A DNA stretch of 64,000 nt. It comes from Solibacillus sp. R5-41 (GTDB taxonomy: Bacteria; Bacillota; Bacilli; Bacillales_A; Planococcaceae). Made by a program: the position numbers and the translations under genes. The notes beneath the pieces are model-generated. The model worked only from the letters and a program-made list of their open reading frames with translations. It was not told where the DNA came from and did not search any database. Location: contig NZ_CP024123.1 of assembly GCF_002736105.1 (NCBI RefSeq), positions 3,030,001 through 3,094,000 of the forward strand. The letters run 5' to 3'. Positions 1 through 9,120 of this stretch are shown piece by piece. Positions within the stretch are counted from its first letter, which is position 1; every line of letters begins with the position of its first letter.

Positions 1-1528
1 CCTTCGCATCAAATTCCTGCGCTTTAATTTCTTTTTCAACCATTTCTTTCCCTTTAACGACACTTTCTTCACGCACATGCTTTTTAAAGAATTGTTTAAT
101 TTTATTTTTTGCTTGAGAACTTTGTGCAATTTTAATCCAGTCTCTGCTCGGACCGAATGATTGCTTCGATGTGAGTACTTCAATAATGTCGCCCGTTTTC
201 AGTGGCGTATCAAGTGGTACCATCTTCCCATTTACTTTTGCACCAATTGTTTTATTCCCTACTTCTGAATGGACGCGGTAAGCAAAATCTATCGGCACAG
301 AGCCTGCTGGTAGCTCGATTACATCCCCTTTTGGTGAAAATACATACACCATGTCCGAAAATAAATCGAATTTTAACGATTCCATAAATTCTGCGGCGTT
401 CGATGATTCATTTTGGAATTCTAAAATTTCACGGAACCATGTTAACTTTTGGTCAATATTTTCAGCCTTTTCAACAGTTTTACCTTCTTTGTATGCCCAG
501 TGTGCTGCGATACCGAATTCTGCAATTTTATGCATTTCCTTCGTACGAATCTGCACTTCAAGTGGATCACCATATGGACCAATGACAGTTGTATGAAGCG
601 ATTGATATAAATTTTGCTTTGGCATCGCAATATAATCTTTAAAGCGGCCAGGCATCGGTTTCCATAATGTATGAATAATTCCGATTACAGCATAACAATC
701 TTTAATGCTATCCACTAATATGCGAACGGCAAATAAATCATATATTTCATTGAACTGCTTTTTTTGCAACGTCATTTTTCGGTAAATGCTATTTAAATGC
801 TTTGGTCTGCCGTAAACGTCGGCTTCAATTTCTACTTCTTTCAGCTGTGAATTAATTTCATCCATTACATTATCTAAATAGGCTTCACGCTCATCACGCT
901 TTTTCTTCATTAAGCTGACAATGCGGTAATATTGTTGCGGATTTAAATAACGTAATGCTGTATCTTCCAGCTCCCATTTTACTTTTGAAATCCCTAAACG
1001 ATGGGCAAGCGGCGCGAAAATTTCGAGTGTTTCCTGTGAAATACGGCGTTGTTTTTCGGCTGGTAAATGCTTCAGCGTTCGCATATTGTGCATACGGTCT
1101 GCTAATTTAATTAAAATCACACGGATGTCCTGCGCCATTGCTACAAACATTTTCCGGTGATTTTCAGCCTGTTGTTCTTCTTTCGACAAATACTTAATTT
1201 TTCCAAGCTTCGTTACGCCATCGACAAGTTTCGCCACTTCTTCACTAAATGCATTCACTAAATCCGCGCGCGTCACATCCGTATCCTCAACAACATCATG
1301 TAAAAAACCTGCTGCTACAGTTTCCGGATCCATTTGAAGCTCAGCTAAAATTCCCGCTACTTGAACAGGATGTATAATATAAGGTTCCCCAGAGCTCCGG
1401 AACTGTTCTTTATGTGCTTCTTTCGCCACCTCGTACGCTTTTACGACAAAGGCAACATGTTCATCATTCATATAGGATTTGGCGAGCTCGAAAACATCTT
1501 CGGGCGCCAATATTTGTTCTTTCGCCAT
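1..1528 (-). CDS. relA: Bifunctional (p)ppGpp synthetase/hydrolase Rel (partial; C-terminus outside window)
   Basis: Long Rel/SpoT-family enzyme that makes and degrades the stringent-response alarmone (p)ppGpp. Translating the minus strand gives an N-terminal HD hydrolase domain (HDVVEDT; later [10 protein letters not shown]), then the synthetase domain ([14 protein letters not shown], then [11 protein letters not shown] and [11 protein letters not shown]) and the start of the TGS domain (VFSPKGD). The intact HD motif suggests a bifunctional enzyme. An AAGGTGG ribosome site supports the ATG at 1528; an in-frame ATG lies 21 nt upstream. The ACT and zinc-finger regions run off the left edge. 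It lies downstream of apt behind a terminator hairpin, so it probably has its own promoter. Confidence 0.95.
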   Translation of the reverse strand, partial: MAKEQILAPEDVFELAKSYMNDEHVAFVVKAYEVAKEAHKEQFRSSGEPYIIHPVQVAGILAELQMDPETVAAGFLHDVVEDTDVTRADLVNAFSEEVAKLVDGVTKLGKIKYLSKEEQQAENHRKMFVAMAQDIRVILIKLADRMHNMRTLKHLPAEKQRRISQETLEIFAPLAHRLGISKVKWELEDTALRYLNPQQYYRIVSLMKKKRDEREAYLDNVMDEINSQLKEVEIEADVYGRPKHLNSIYRKMTLQKKQFNEIYDLFAVRILVDSIKDCYAVIGIIHTLWKPMPGRFKDYIAMPKQNLYQSLHTTVIGPYGDPLEVQIRTKEMHKIAEFGIAAHWAYKEGKTVEKAENIDQKLTWFREILEFQNESSNAAEFMESLKFDLFSDMVYVFSPKGDVIELPAGSVPIDFAYRVHSEVGNKTIGAKVNGKMVPLDTPLKTGDIIEVLTSKQSFGPSRDWIKIAQSSQAKNKIKQFFKKHVREESVVKGKEMVEKEIKAQEFDAK

Positions 1529-1713
1529 TTTTTGTCCACCTTGTTCCATTTATTTTCACATTTGATATAAATTCAATTGTATAAAAAATAGGGAGGGTAT
1601 GTAAAGGTAGTAGGTCATTTAGTTTTGTAGAAACGTTAAATATGTGAATAATTAAAGTTTTAAGGACATAAAGTACGCTCCGCGAGACACGTTGATGGGC
1701 ATTTTTATCTAGC

Positions 1714-1750
1714 AAAAACCCCGTTTCAAGCTTTTGCCGAAACGGGGTTT
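1714..1750 (-). terminator. Rho-independent terminator after apt
   Basis: Perfect GC-rich stem AAACCCCGTTTC/GAAACGGGGTTT. On the minus strand it is followed by a T run, which fits termination of the recJ-apt transcript before relA. Confidence 0.85.
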
Positions 1751-1755
1751 AGAAA

Positions 1756-2268
1756 TTAATATTGAATTAATGTTTTGATTGGGTATTTTGCAATTTTTTG
1801 GCGGCCATTTAACTCTTCAAGCTCAATTAAAAACGCACAGCCAACAACAACTCCACCTAATTGCTCAATAAGTCGAATCGTTGCTTCTACTGTACCACCA
1901 GTAGCTAATAAATCATCACAAATCAATACTTTTTGACCTGGTTTTACAGCATCATGATGCATTGTTAATATATCTGTACCATATTCTAAACCATATTCTG
2001 CCGAAATCACTTCACGCGGTAATTTCCCAGGTTTACGAACCGGTGCAAATCCGATTTCAAGCGCATAGGCAACCGGACAGCCGATGATAAAACCGCGCGC
2101 CTCTGGACCTACAATAATTTCAGCGCCTACTTCTTTCGCATATTCAACAATTTGATCTGTTGCATATTTGTATGCTGGACCGTTATCCATAATCGTTGTA
2201 ATATCCTTGAAGCTAATACCTTCTTTCGGCCAGTTTTCCACCGTTGTCACAAATTGTTTTAAATCCAT
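1756..2268 (-). CDS. apt: Adenine phosphoribosyltransferase
   Basis: 170 aa, the usual length for Apt. It salvages adenine to AMP using PRPP in the cytoplasm. The PRPP-binding motif [13 protein letters not shown] is near residue 120 and [10 protein letters not shown] lies near residue 55. The start ATG has an upstream GAGGA-type ribosome site. It lies 14 nt downstream of recJ on the same strand, as in B. subtilis, so the two are probably co-transcribed; a terminator follows. Confidence 0.96.
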   Translation of the reverse strand: MDLKQFVTTVENWPKEGISFKDITTIMDNGPAYKYATDQIVEYAKEVGAEIIVGPEARGFIIGCPVAYALEIGFAPVRKPGKLPREVISAEYGLEYGTDILTMHHDAVKPGQKVLICDDLLATGGTVEATIRLIEQLGGVVVGCAFLIELEELNGRQKIAKYPIKTLIQY

Positions 2269-2282
2269 TCTTTATGTCCTCC

Positions 2283-4330
2283 TCAAGAACTCAGCCGTTC
2301 ATCAAACCATTGTTTTAACTCTTTATACGTGGCATATAATAGCTTTTGCTCTAATTCTATTTGTTGTGATCGTATTTTATAGGTCGATGCTTCTGATAAT
2401 GCCATTTTTGGTGCATTTTCATTCACAGTCGTCAGACCATTCTCTATTGTAACAAATCCTAGTTCAAAAAACACTTTTGTCATAAATTTAATTACATCGA
2501 CATTCAGTCCGATATGCTGTGATAATGGCTGAATATGAGCTTTCAAGTCGAATGACGGGCGTTTTTTAAGAAATGCATAATACCATTTAAAATGATCTCG
2601 CGTTGGCATTCCATTAAAATATTGAGAGTCCGCTGTATATAAATGCACATAAATTCGTTCCACTGCAATGGTTTTCAATAGCTTTTCTAAAACTGTTGTC
2701 TGACTCGGTAAATCAAGCAAGACGATATTTGACGTCAGTTCATGCAAGACACTTTCTTCCGTAATCCATACAATCGGCTTCGGAATTAACTGTTCAAAAT
2801 GTGCTTTCGTTTGTTCTGAAAAGGCAATGAAGTCTGTTGTTTCAAGTGGTATTTTTGCTAACCAATTCGCCGTTTGACTTTTGCCACGTATATCAAATAA
2901 TTGCCATTGGTTTACTTGAACATCTTGAATCATGAATTGCGGCTTTTTATTGCCTTGCCACTCATTGATTTGTAAATCGCCGACTAACGAAATCGGGATG
3001 CCATACGAAATTTCATCATGTAAATGACCTTTTCCAAAGCCAATGCTATCCAGGGTCCCGTAAGCATCCTCTAATTCCATTTTCAAATGATTTTCAGCAG
3101 AGCCAATTTTGCGCATCGATTTCACCTTCACATCACGGATTGCAAAGAGTGGTTTTGTAAATTCTGTCCCAAACGGAGCCAGTTTACGAATATCTTCAAT
3201 CGCCTCTACTGTAATTTCACTCAGTTCAATCGGCAAATCGATTTGTAAAGTTTGAACAAGCTTCTCTTCCGTTAATACGAGCTTAGCTTGTGCATTTAAA
3301 CGCTTTCTTAGTTCATCCACTTTTTCCATTGGAAGCTTCATCCCTGCTGCCATTGGATGTCCACCAAAATGCGGTAAAATTTCACGGTTTTTCGCTAACT
3401 CATTAAACAAATGGAAGCCTTCGATACTTCGTGCAGAGCCTTTTGCCATTCCTTTTTCTCGGTCAATCGATAAAACGATAGTAGGACGATAATATTTTTC
3501 AACTAATCGCGATGCTACAATGCCTACAACACCTGGATTCCATCCTTCTTGAGCAACAACTAATACAAGACTATCTTTAATCGTCGGATTCGTTTCAATC
3601 ATCGCAATCGCTTGCTCTGTCAGCTCTTCTACAATTTTTTTTCGCTCTGTATTTTTATCATTCAGCTGCTTGGCCAGCTGATTCGCTTGCTCTCGCGCTT
3701 CACTCATTAAAAATTGAACGCCTGGTGATGCATCGCCTAAACGACCAATTGCATTTAACCTAGGGCCAAAATAAAAGCCAACTGTTTCTTCATTAATTTC
3801 TTTTTGCACAGTACTACTTACTTCACAAAGTGCCGGTACCCAAGGATTAGGTGATTGACGTAATGCCTTTAATCCACGTTGAACTAAATAACGATTTTCC
3901 CCGACAAGAGGTACCAAGTCAGCTATCGTTCCAATTGCAACATACTCAAATAAATGGTCAGGTAGCTCACCATATAAAGCGTGCGCTAATTTAAAGGCTA
4001 CACCAACACCAGCAAGCTCACCAAATGGATAATGCCCCGCTGGTATGCGCGGATGCACAATGACATCAGCTATTGGCAATTCATCTCCCGGCTCATGGTG
4101 ATCCGTGACGATGACATCCATCCCTAGCTCTTTTGCGAGACGAATCGGTTCAATACCACTTATACCATTATCGACTGTTATAATAAGTTGTACGCCTTTT
4201 TCGTGTGCTTCACGAAACAACTCTTCATGCGGTCCATAGCCGTGAATAAAACGATTTGGAATGATAAAATCCACATCCGCTCCTAAATCGAGCAGTACAT
4301 TGAGTAAAACCGTTGTACTTGTAACACCAT
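2283..4330 (-). CDS. recJ: Single-stranded-DNA exonuclease RecJ, 3' exon
   Basis: Encodes all of RecJ after the first catalytic motif. It resumes in the middle of an Asp codon (G|AT) and reads GVTSTTVLLNVLLDLGAD, then the DHH motif VIVTDHHEPGD, a DHHA1 domain with GGHPMAAGM, and an OB-fold/C-terminal region. Joined to the 5' exon it makes 773 aa in one frame, close to the B. subtilis length (786). RecJ is a 5'-3' exonuclease in recombination and repair. Without splicing this segment has no own ribosome site and lacks the first metal-binding Asp residues. The intron ends at 4331. Confidence 0.9.
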
Positions 4331-4379
4331 ATAGTGATAGGTAAGTTTTTGATATAATCGCCAACTTTTCCCCCACTTC

Positions 4380-4413
4380 ACACCGTGCATGAGACTTTCA
4401 CCTCACACGGCGT
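4380..4413 (-). ncRNA. Group II intron domain V
   Basis: 34-nt hairpin with stem ACGCCGUG/CACGGUGU, an internal bulge, and upper stem UGAG-GUGAAAGU-CUCA. The catalytic-triad position reads CGC rather than the commoner AGC, as in some bacterial intron classes. It lies 49 nt from the 3' splice site, leaving room for domain VI. Confidence 0.85.
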
Positions 4414-5113
4414 TCCATCGAAAAGAATCAATCCTCCCGACTAGAGCCTGTCCCTCCACCGCTTATTATGGCAGCTTCAAAGGTACTGTGACTCCACTCT
4501 CACGGTTAGTAAATCAGTTTTAATTGGTCGCCCATTTATATACTGAACTGCTTCACAGATAGGTTACTATCTCCACATCAACCGCTTTCCACGTTCCGAT
4601 TTCCTTATCCTTGCATAGATCCTTAGGTTTCTCCTATAGTCCTGTATGCTGGAACTTGCCTGTAACAAGTTATGGGCTTTCATAACAGCGTATTTTTACT
4701 CCCCCACACATACAATGGCATCTGCCACCTGTTGCATTTCTACAACATTTACGTCTAGACCTGTACTTCCAGAGATTCGTCAGTGCCTTCATAGCACATT
4801 CTAACCATAGATATTTTATGGACTCCCGGCATATAGGACACACCATCTACCGCTAGACAGCTTTCGTTTTTTACAGTGTGAAAGGTTTGTTCACTTTGTA
4901 AAATGACGGTATCTCTCTGCCGACTTCACCGAGCTTCATACTTCGCTAGTTAACCTTAGTAAAAGCATGTCGGAGTATTAGAGTAGGCGTTTCAGGGCGT
5001 TCCTCCATCATTCCACCTATCAAGAAATCAGTTCTCCTAGGGAAAATCAATTACGCCTTAGCTTAATTGATTTTGGAGCCTTATCTTTATTCAGTAAGCG
5101 TTTTAGACGTCTA

Positions 5114-5298
5114 ATCAATTACGCCTCGGCGTAATTGCGTCCAGATTTTTTTCGAGCTCGCTCGAAAAGCTCCCCTGAAAAATCTGTGACATCCGCAGGG
5201 CATTAACTTGATTCAGCAGGGGTTTGAACCCACACTGAATAAATTTGCATATTTAGCATTCATCCCCTACTTTTTAAAAGTAGTGGACTTCTGCTGAA
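5114..5298 (-). repeat. Interspersed repeat family 1, copy A (inside the intron)
   Basis: About 185 nt, read on the minus strand from TTCAGCAGAAGTCC to GGCGTAATTGATT. It aligns with copies at 31942-32122 and 48621-48795. Predicted hairpins include ATTCAGTG.../...CTGAAT, a TTTTCGAGC/GCTCGAAAA stem and AATTACGCC/GGCGTAATT. It is bracketed by inverted CCTTATCTTTATTCA (5079-5093) and TGAATAAAGATAGG (5305-5318). Confidence 0.85.
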
Positions 5299-5363
5299 GC
5301 AAGTTGAATAAAGATAGGCGCATTCCCTAGTGTCTAAGCTTTTCACTTAGAAACGTGTCGCAC

Positions 5364-5637
5364 CCGCATCGTAATCCCCGTACACAACGATTTTCTCACC
5401 TTCATCAAGCGCTTGCTCAATACGTGCAACCGCCTCTTCCATACCCGCCATTAAAAATGGATCATGATATTGGCTGTCATCCACAGTTAATAATTGTTGT
5501 GCTTGTTCAACAGATTCGCACCCTTTAGCTAATAAAATTTTAGAAGCAATTGTTGAAATATTTAATGCTTCACTCATTTTTTTTACAGCCTGCTCATCTG
5601 GTTCATTTACTGTCCAAACTTTTTTCGATTGAATCAT
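5364..5637 (-). CDS. recJ: Single-stranded-DNA exonuclease RecJ, 5' exon
   Basis: Encodes RecJ residues 1-91 plus the first base of codon 92. The exon ends in VVYGDYDAD with the final Asp split by the intron; this is the first metal-binding motif of DHH-family phosphoesterases. The ATG at 5637 is chosen because GAGGAAGTG precedes it at good spacing; an upstream in-frame start would add 28 residues not typical of RecJ. The neighbouring divergent gene is lapA, the same arrangement as B. subtilis recJ-yrvD. Confidence 0.9.
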
Positions 5638-5797
5638 TTTTTTCACTTCCTCATGCAGTTTATTATACCGAAAAGTGGGCTTGTTTTGAAAAGAATTGTG
5701 TTTCGAAGAGAAATCCCCCATTGGTTTAATAAATACTTAATAAAGGAAATAAACTAAATAGATCAGCTTATTATTTGAAAGTGAGGAGTTAGATGCT

Positions 5798-6160
5798 ATG
5801 AAAATGCAGTGGGTTTTAGTAATCGGGCTTCTTTTTGCCATTGCTGTAGCCATTTTTGCCACGGTCAATGTAACAGAAGTACCCATCAATTATGTATTCG
5901 GTGAAACAAGATGGCCACTTGTTTTAGTCATCTTTGGTTCTGTATTCGCAGGTGTTGTCATCAGTCTTTGTTTTTCAATTTCCCGTATTTTTAGTAGCTA
6001 CCAGCGAGTGAAAAGCATACAGAAAGAATTGGAAGAAGCATGCACAATCATCAAAGAAAAGAAAAACGAAATTTCGCGCTTAAAAGAAGATTTAAACAAT
6101 CCTGCCTCCAACAATTTAAGCAATGGAGTAGCAGGGGATCGACAAATAAAAGTCGATTAA
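5798..6160 (+). CDS. LapA-domain (DUF1049) small membrane protein
   Basis: 120 aa with two N-terminal transmembrane segments (about residues 4-24 and 40-64), then a predicted coiled coil (about 70-105) facing the cytoplasm. The layout and conserved ATVNVTEVPINYVFG segment match the LapA/YrvD family found beside recJ in bacilli. The molecular function in Gram-positives is not known. GAGGAG precedes the ATG. It is transcribed divergently from recJ and converges on secDF at a shared terminator. Confidence 0.8.
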   Translation: MKMQWVLVIGLLFAIAVAIFATVNVTEVPINYVFGETRWPLVLVIFGSVFAGVVISLCFSISRIFSSYQRVKSIQKELEEACTIIKEKKNEISRLKEDLNNPASNNLSNGVAGDRQIKVD

Positions 6161-6176
6161 TTTTCTCCCAACAAAA

Positions 6177-6213
6177 AAACTAGCAAGAAGTCAAATTTAA
6201 CTTCTTGCTAGTT
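6177..6213. terminator. Bidirectional terminator between lapA and secDF
   Basis: Perfect stem AAACTAGCAAGAAG/CTTCTTGCTAGTTT with A-rich and T-rich flanks, placed between two converging genes. Confidence 0.85.
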
Positions 6214-6222
6214 TGTTATTTA

Positions 6223-8496
6223 TTATACTTGTGGCTCATCTGAACCCCATTGTTTTTTCTCTTTTTTCACAACAGCTGTACCTTTTTTGTCCATTTCACG
6301 TGATTTTAATGTGTACCACACTTGTGCTGCAATACAAATTGAAGAGTACATACCTGTTACTAAACCGATTAGTAATGCAATCGAGAAGTTTTGAATTGAA
6401 GGAGCACCTAAGAAAATAAGGGCTACAACAACAATAATTACAGTTAATACAGTATTTACAGAACGTCCCATCGTTTGACGAAGCGATTTGTTCACGATAT
6501 TTGCCAGCTCTGCTTTTGTAGTGATTTTTTCATGACGGTCAATATTTTCACGGATACGGTCAAACGTTACGATCGTATCATTGATAGAATAACCTACAAT
6601 CGTTAATACTGCTGCGATAAATGTAATATCCACTTCTAAACGTAAAACACTAAAAGCAACTACGATGAAGAATACATCATGTAGTAATGAAATAATCGCA
6701 CCGAGTCCCATGCGCCATTCAAAGCGGATTGCGACATAAATGATAATCCCCAATGCCGCTAATAATAATGCCTTGATTGCATTTTTGGCAAGCTCTTTAC
6801 CAACTGTTGCAGAAACGGTGCTTAAGCTTGGCTCATGACCATATTTTTCCGTAACTTGTGCCTTAAAATCAAGCACTTCTTTTTGAGAGAAGTCTTCTTT
6901 GTAGCGCATTACTGCCATTTTTTGTGCTTCTCCCGAAATGACAACATCGCTATTTTCGTAGCCGATTTCTTCTAAATAATCGATCACTTCTTGTTGTGAT
7001 AATTCAGTATCAGCTAAAATTTCAACGCGTGTACCACTTGAGAAGTCGATTCCTAAATTCAATTTGAACACAGCTAAAATTCCAATACCTACTGCTAAGA
7101 TGATCGTAGAAAGCATGTAGAATTTTTTGCGATTACCTACAAAGTCTAATTTATCGAATTTCGTCGTTAAATCAAGTGTTGTTATTCCATCTTCAACCTT
7201 ATATTGCTGTGATTTTTTTATACCAAACCATGCAGGATTGTTGAAGTATCCACTGTTTACAAGTAAAGCTTGTAGCATACGAGAACCCCAAACAGCCGTT
7301 ATGAATGATAGTAAAATCGAAATAATTAATGTTGTTGCGAAACCTTTTACTGAACTTGTACCATAGTAGAATAGAACACCAGCAGCCAGTAATGTTGTTA
7401 ATTGTGCATCAATAATAGCAGATAACGATTGTTTAGAGCCTAGCTTAAAGGCATCCTTCACCGAATGTCCAACACGTAGCTCTTCACGAATACGCTCTGC
7501 CGTTAAAATATTCGCATCAACGGCCATACCGATACCTAATACGATCGCTGCGATACCTGGTAATGTAAGCACGGCATTAATCCCGTTAAAGACGATTAAT
7601 ACTAAATATGTGAATACTGATAATGTAATAATCGAAACGAAACCTGGTAGGCGGTAGTATAGTAGCATAAAGACAAAGATTATTAAAACACCGATAATCC
7701 CTGCAAATACCGTATCATTTAACGCATCCTCACCAAATTGTGCGCCGACTGATGTCGAGTAAATTTCTGTTAATTTAACTGGTAAAGAACCAGCATTTAA
7801 TACAGATGCAAAGTGCTTTGTTTCTTCTACAGTGAAGTTACCAGAAATCATTACATCTGTTGTATTTAATACTTGCGTTACAGATGCTGCTGATTCATAT
7901 TTTTGATCTGCAGGTGGCTTTTGTGACTCTGCTGCGTATGAGTCTACCCCTTCTTCAAAGTCTAACCATACAACTAAAAGATTGCGTCCTGGACCCATGT
8001 TCTTTACTTTTTCAGTTACTTCGGCAAATTTCGCTGCATCTTTTAATGTTAATGTAACGATTGGTTGGTTTTGCTGGTCAAACGAGCCTTTTGCGCCACC
8101 TTCTTTTAAATCCGTACCATCTAACAATAGATTGTCATCTACATCACGGAAAGATAAATTTGCCGTGCTCGATAATAGCTCACGTGCTGAAGCTTGGTCT
8201 TCTAAACCAGCAAGCTGAACACGAATGCGATTTTCCCCTTCAATATCAATACTTGGCTCACTTACACCAAATGCATTAATACGTTTATCTAAAGCAGAAG
8301 TAGTGTCCGCTAAAACGGCTTGAGTTATTTTTTGTCCATCCACAAGTGATTCCACTTCATAAAGAACTTCGAATCCCCCTTGTAAATCGAGACCGAGCTT
8401 AACGTCATTTAAAACTTTTTCTACCGTTGTGCCCATTCCAGTAAATAGCAAGGCTACGACTAGAACAAACGTAATAATACGGTTTGCTAATTTCAT
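6223..8496 (-). CDS. secDF: Protein translocase subunit SecDF (fused)
   Basis: 757 aa, the fused SecD-SecF form common in bacilli. It is a membrane protein that uses the proton motive force to assist late steps of Sec export. The SecD half has an N-terminal membrane anchor, the GLDLQGG motif near residue 35, a periplasm-side domain and GMAVDANIL in the membrane bundle. The SecF half begins near residue 430 with its own anchor, then GIDFSSGTRVEI and GYSINDTIVTFDRIREN. About twelve membrane segments are visible. An AGGAGG site precedes the ATG. The 5' leader contains a CGTGCA/TGCACG hairpin at 8517-8534. Confidence 0.96.
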   Translation of the reverse strand: MKLANRIITFVLVVALLFTGMGTTVEKVLNDVKLGLDLQGGFEVLYEVESLVDGQKITQAVLADTTSALDKRINAFGVSEPSIDIEGENRIRVQLAGLEDQASARELLSSTANLSFRDVDDNLLLDGTDLKEGGAKGSFDQQNQPIVTLTLKDAAKFAEVTEKVKNMGPGRNLLVVWLDFEEGVDSYAAESQKPPADQKYESAASVTQVLNTTDVMISGNFTVEETKHFASVLNAGSLPVKLTEIYSTSVGAQFGEDALNDTVFAGIIGVLIIFVFMLLYYRLPGFVSIITLSVFTYLVLIVFNGINAVLTLPGIAAIVLGIGMAVDANILTAERIREELRVGHSVKDAFKLGSKQSLSAIIDAQLTTLLAAGVLFYYGTSSVKGFATTLIISILLSFITAVWGSRMLQALLVNSGYFNNPAWFGIKKSQQYKVEDGITTLDLTTKFDKLDFVGNRKKFYMLSTIILAVGIGILAVFKLNLGIDFSSGTRVEILADTELSQQEVIDYLEEIGYENSDVVISGEAQKMAVMRYKEDFSQKEVLDFKAQVTEKYGHEPSLSTVSATVGKELAKNAIKALLLAALGIIIYVAIRFEWRMGLGAIISLLHDVFFIVVAFSVLRLEVDITFIAAVLTIVGYSINDTIVTFDRIRENIDRHEKITTKAELANIVNKSLRQTMGRSVNTVLTVIIVVVALIFLGAPSIQNFSIALLIGLVTGMYSSICIAAQVWYTLKSREMDKKGTAVVKKEKKQWGSDEPQV

Positions 8497-8700
8497 TTAA
8501 AAATCCTCCTCATTTTCGTGCACATTCATGCACGATGGAAAAGCAAATGCACCTTCCAAAACTATGTACCTATAATATCAAATATATTTCTTTGCTTTTT
8601 GAAAAAGAAAATTCCAAAACTTCAAAAAGCATAACACTATCATTATGAAACAGGATGTGTTACCTGTCAAATTATCACGAAATAATTCATCTTAATTTCC

Positions 8701-9027
8701 TCATGATTCTTCCGTGTCATTCGTTAGTTTTTTATGAAATAAATGATTCATTTCCTCGGCCGTAATTTCTATTTGAAATGAATTTTCTTTTAAGCCTTTC
8801 ACTTGTGCATAATTAATCAATTCTGATGAAGTAACTGTAAAAATAGTGGCTACTACTTCATGTAATCTTAATGTATCGATTTCTTTTTTGCGCCACTTTT
8901 TTTCTACGCAGTAATTCCATAAGTCTTCTTTCGTAATGGCATTATACCCGAAGTATTGAAATTCCTCCATTTTATTATTAATCACTATTTGAACTTTTTG
9001 GTATAAACTTTCGTATGGAATCGCCAT
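8701..9027 (-). CDS. comN: Post-transcriptional regulator ComN
   Basis: 108 aa cytoplasmic protein with a ComN/YrzD-like N-terminus (AIPYESLYQKVQIVINNKM) and a compact helical region with Trp residues. In B. subtilis ComN affects comE mRNA for competence; that role is transferred by homology and position between secDF and spoVB. The ATG at 9027 is preferred: the GTG nine nt upstream lies inside the AGGAG ribosome site. It is divergent from spoVB. Confidence 0.8.
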   Translation of the reverse strand: MAIPYESLYQKVQIVINNKMEEFQYFGYNAITKEDLWNYCVEKKWRKKEIDTLRLHEVVATIFTVTSSELINYAQVKGLKENSFQIEITAEEMNHLFHKKLTNDTEES

Positions 9028-9120
9028 TATTGTCACTCCTCGTTCAAAGTTTTAACTACAGTTGTTCATGCATATAGATATTGTATACGAATCAATTTGA
9101 AATGAGAAGGGATAAGATAA

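Larger units (their letters stand above)
4331..5363 (-). mobile_element. ORF-less group II intron inside recJ
   Basis: On the minus strand the segment begins GTGCGACACG, the conserved group II 5' end, and ends CTATCACTAT (AY-type 3' end). A 34-nt domain V hairpin and a short domain VI precede the 3' end. Removing exactly 1,033 nt restores the RecJ codons GDYDADGVTS with no gained or lost base. No reverse-transcriptase or maturase reading frame is present, so mobility and perhaps splicing need a protein supplied elsewhere. Left unspliced, translation stops after a few intron codons (AGATRF, stop). The intron lies in the same orientation as recJ and carries a copy of interspersed repeat family 1. 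Confidence 0.9.

Noticed and set aside
4377-5346. Intron-encoded reverse transcriptase or maturase
   Set aside because: All frames in the intron are broken, and no RT motif (such as YADD) is visible.
4331-5363. Insertion sequence in recJ
   Set aside because: No transposase, no target-site duplication and no terminal inverted repeats at the junctions; the ends and domain V fit a group II intron and excision is frame-exact.
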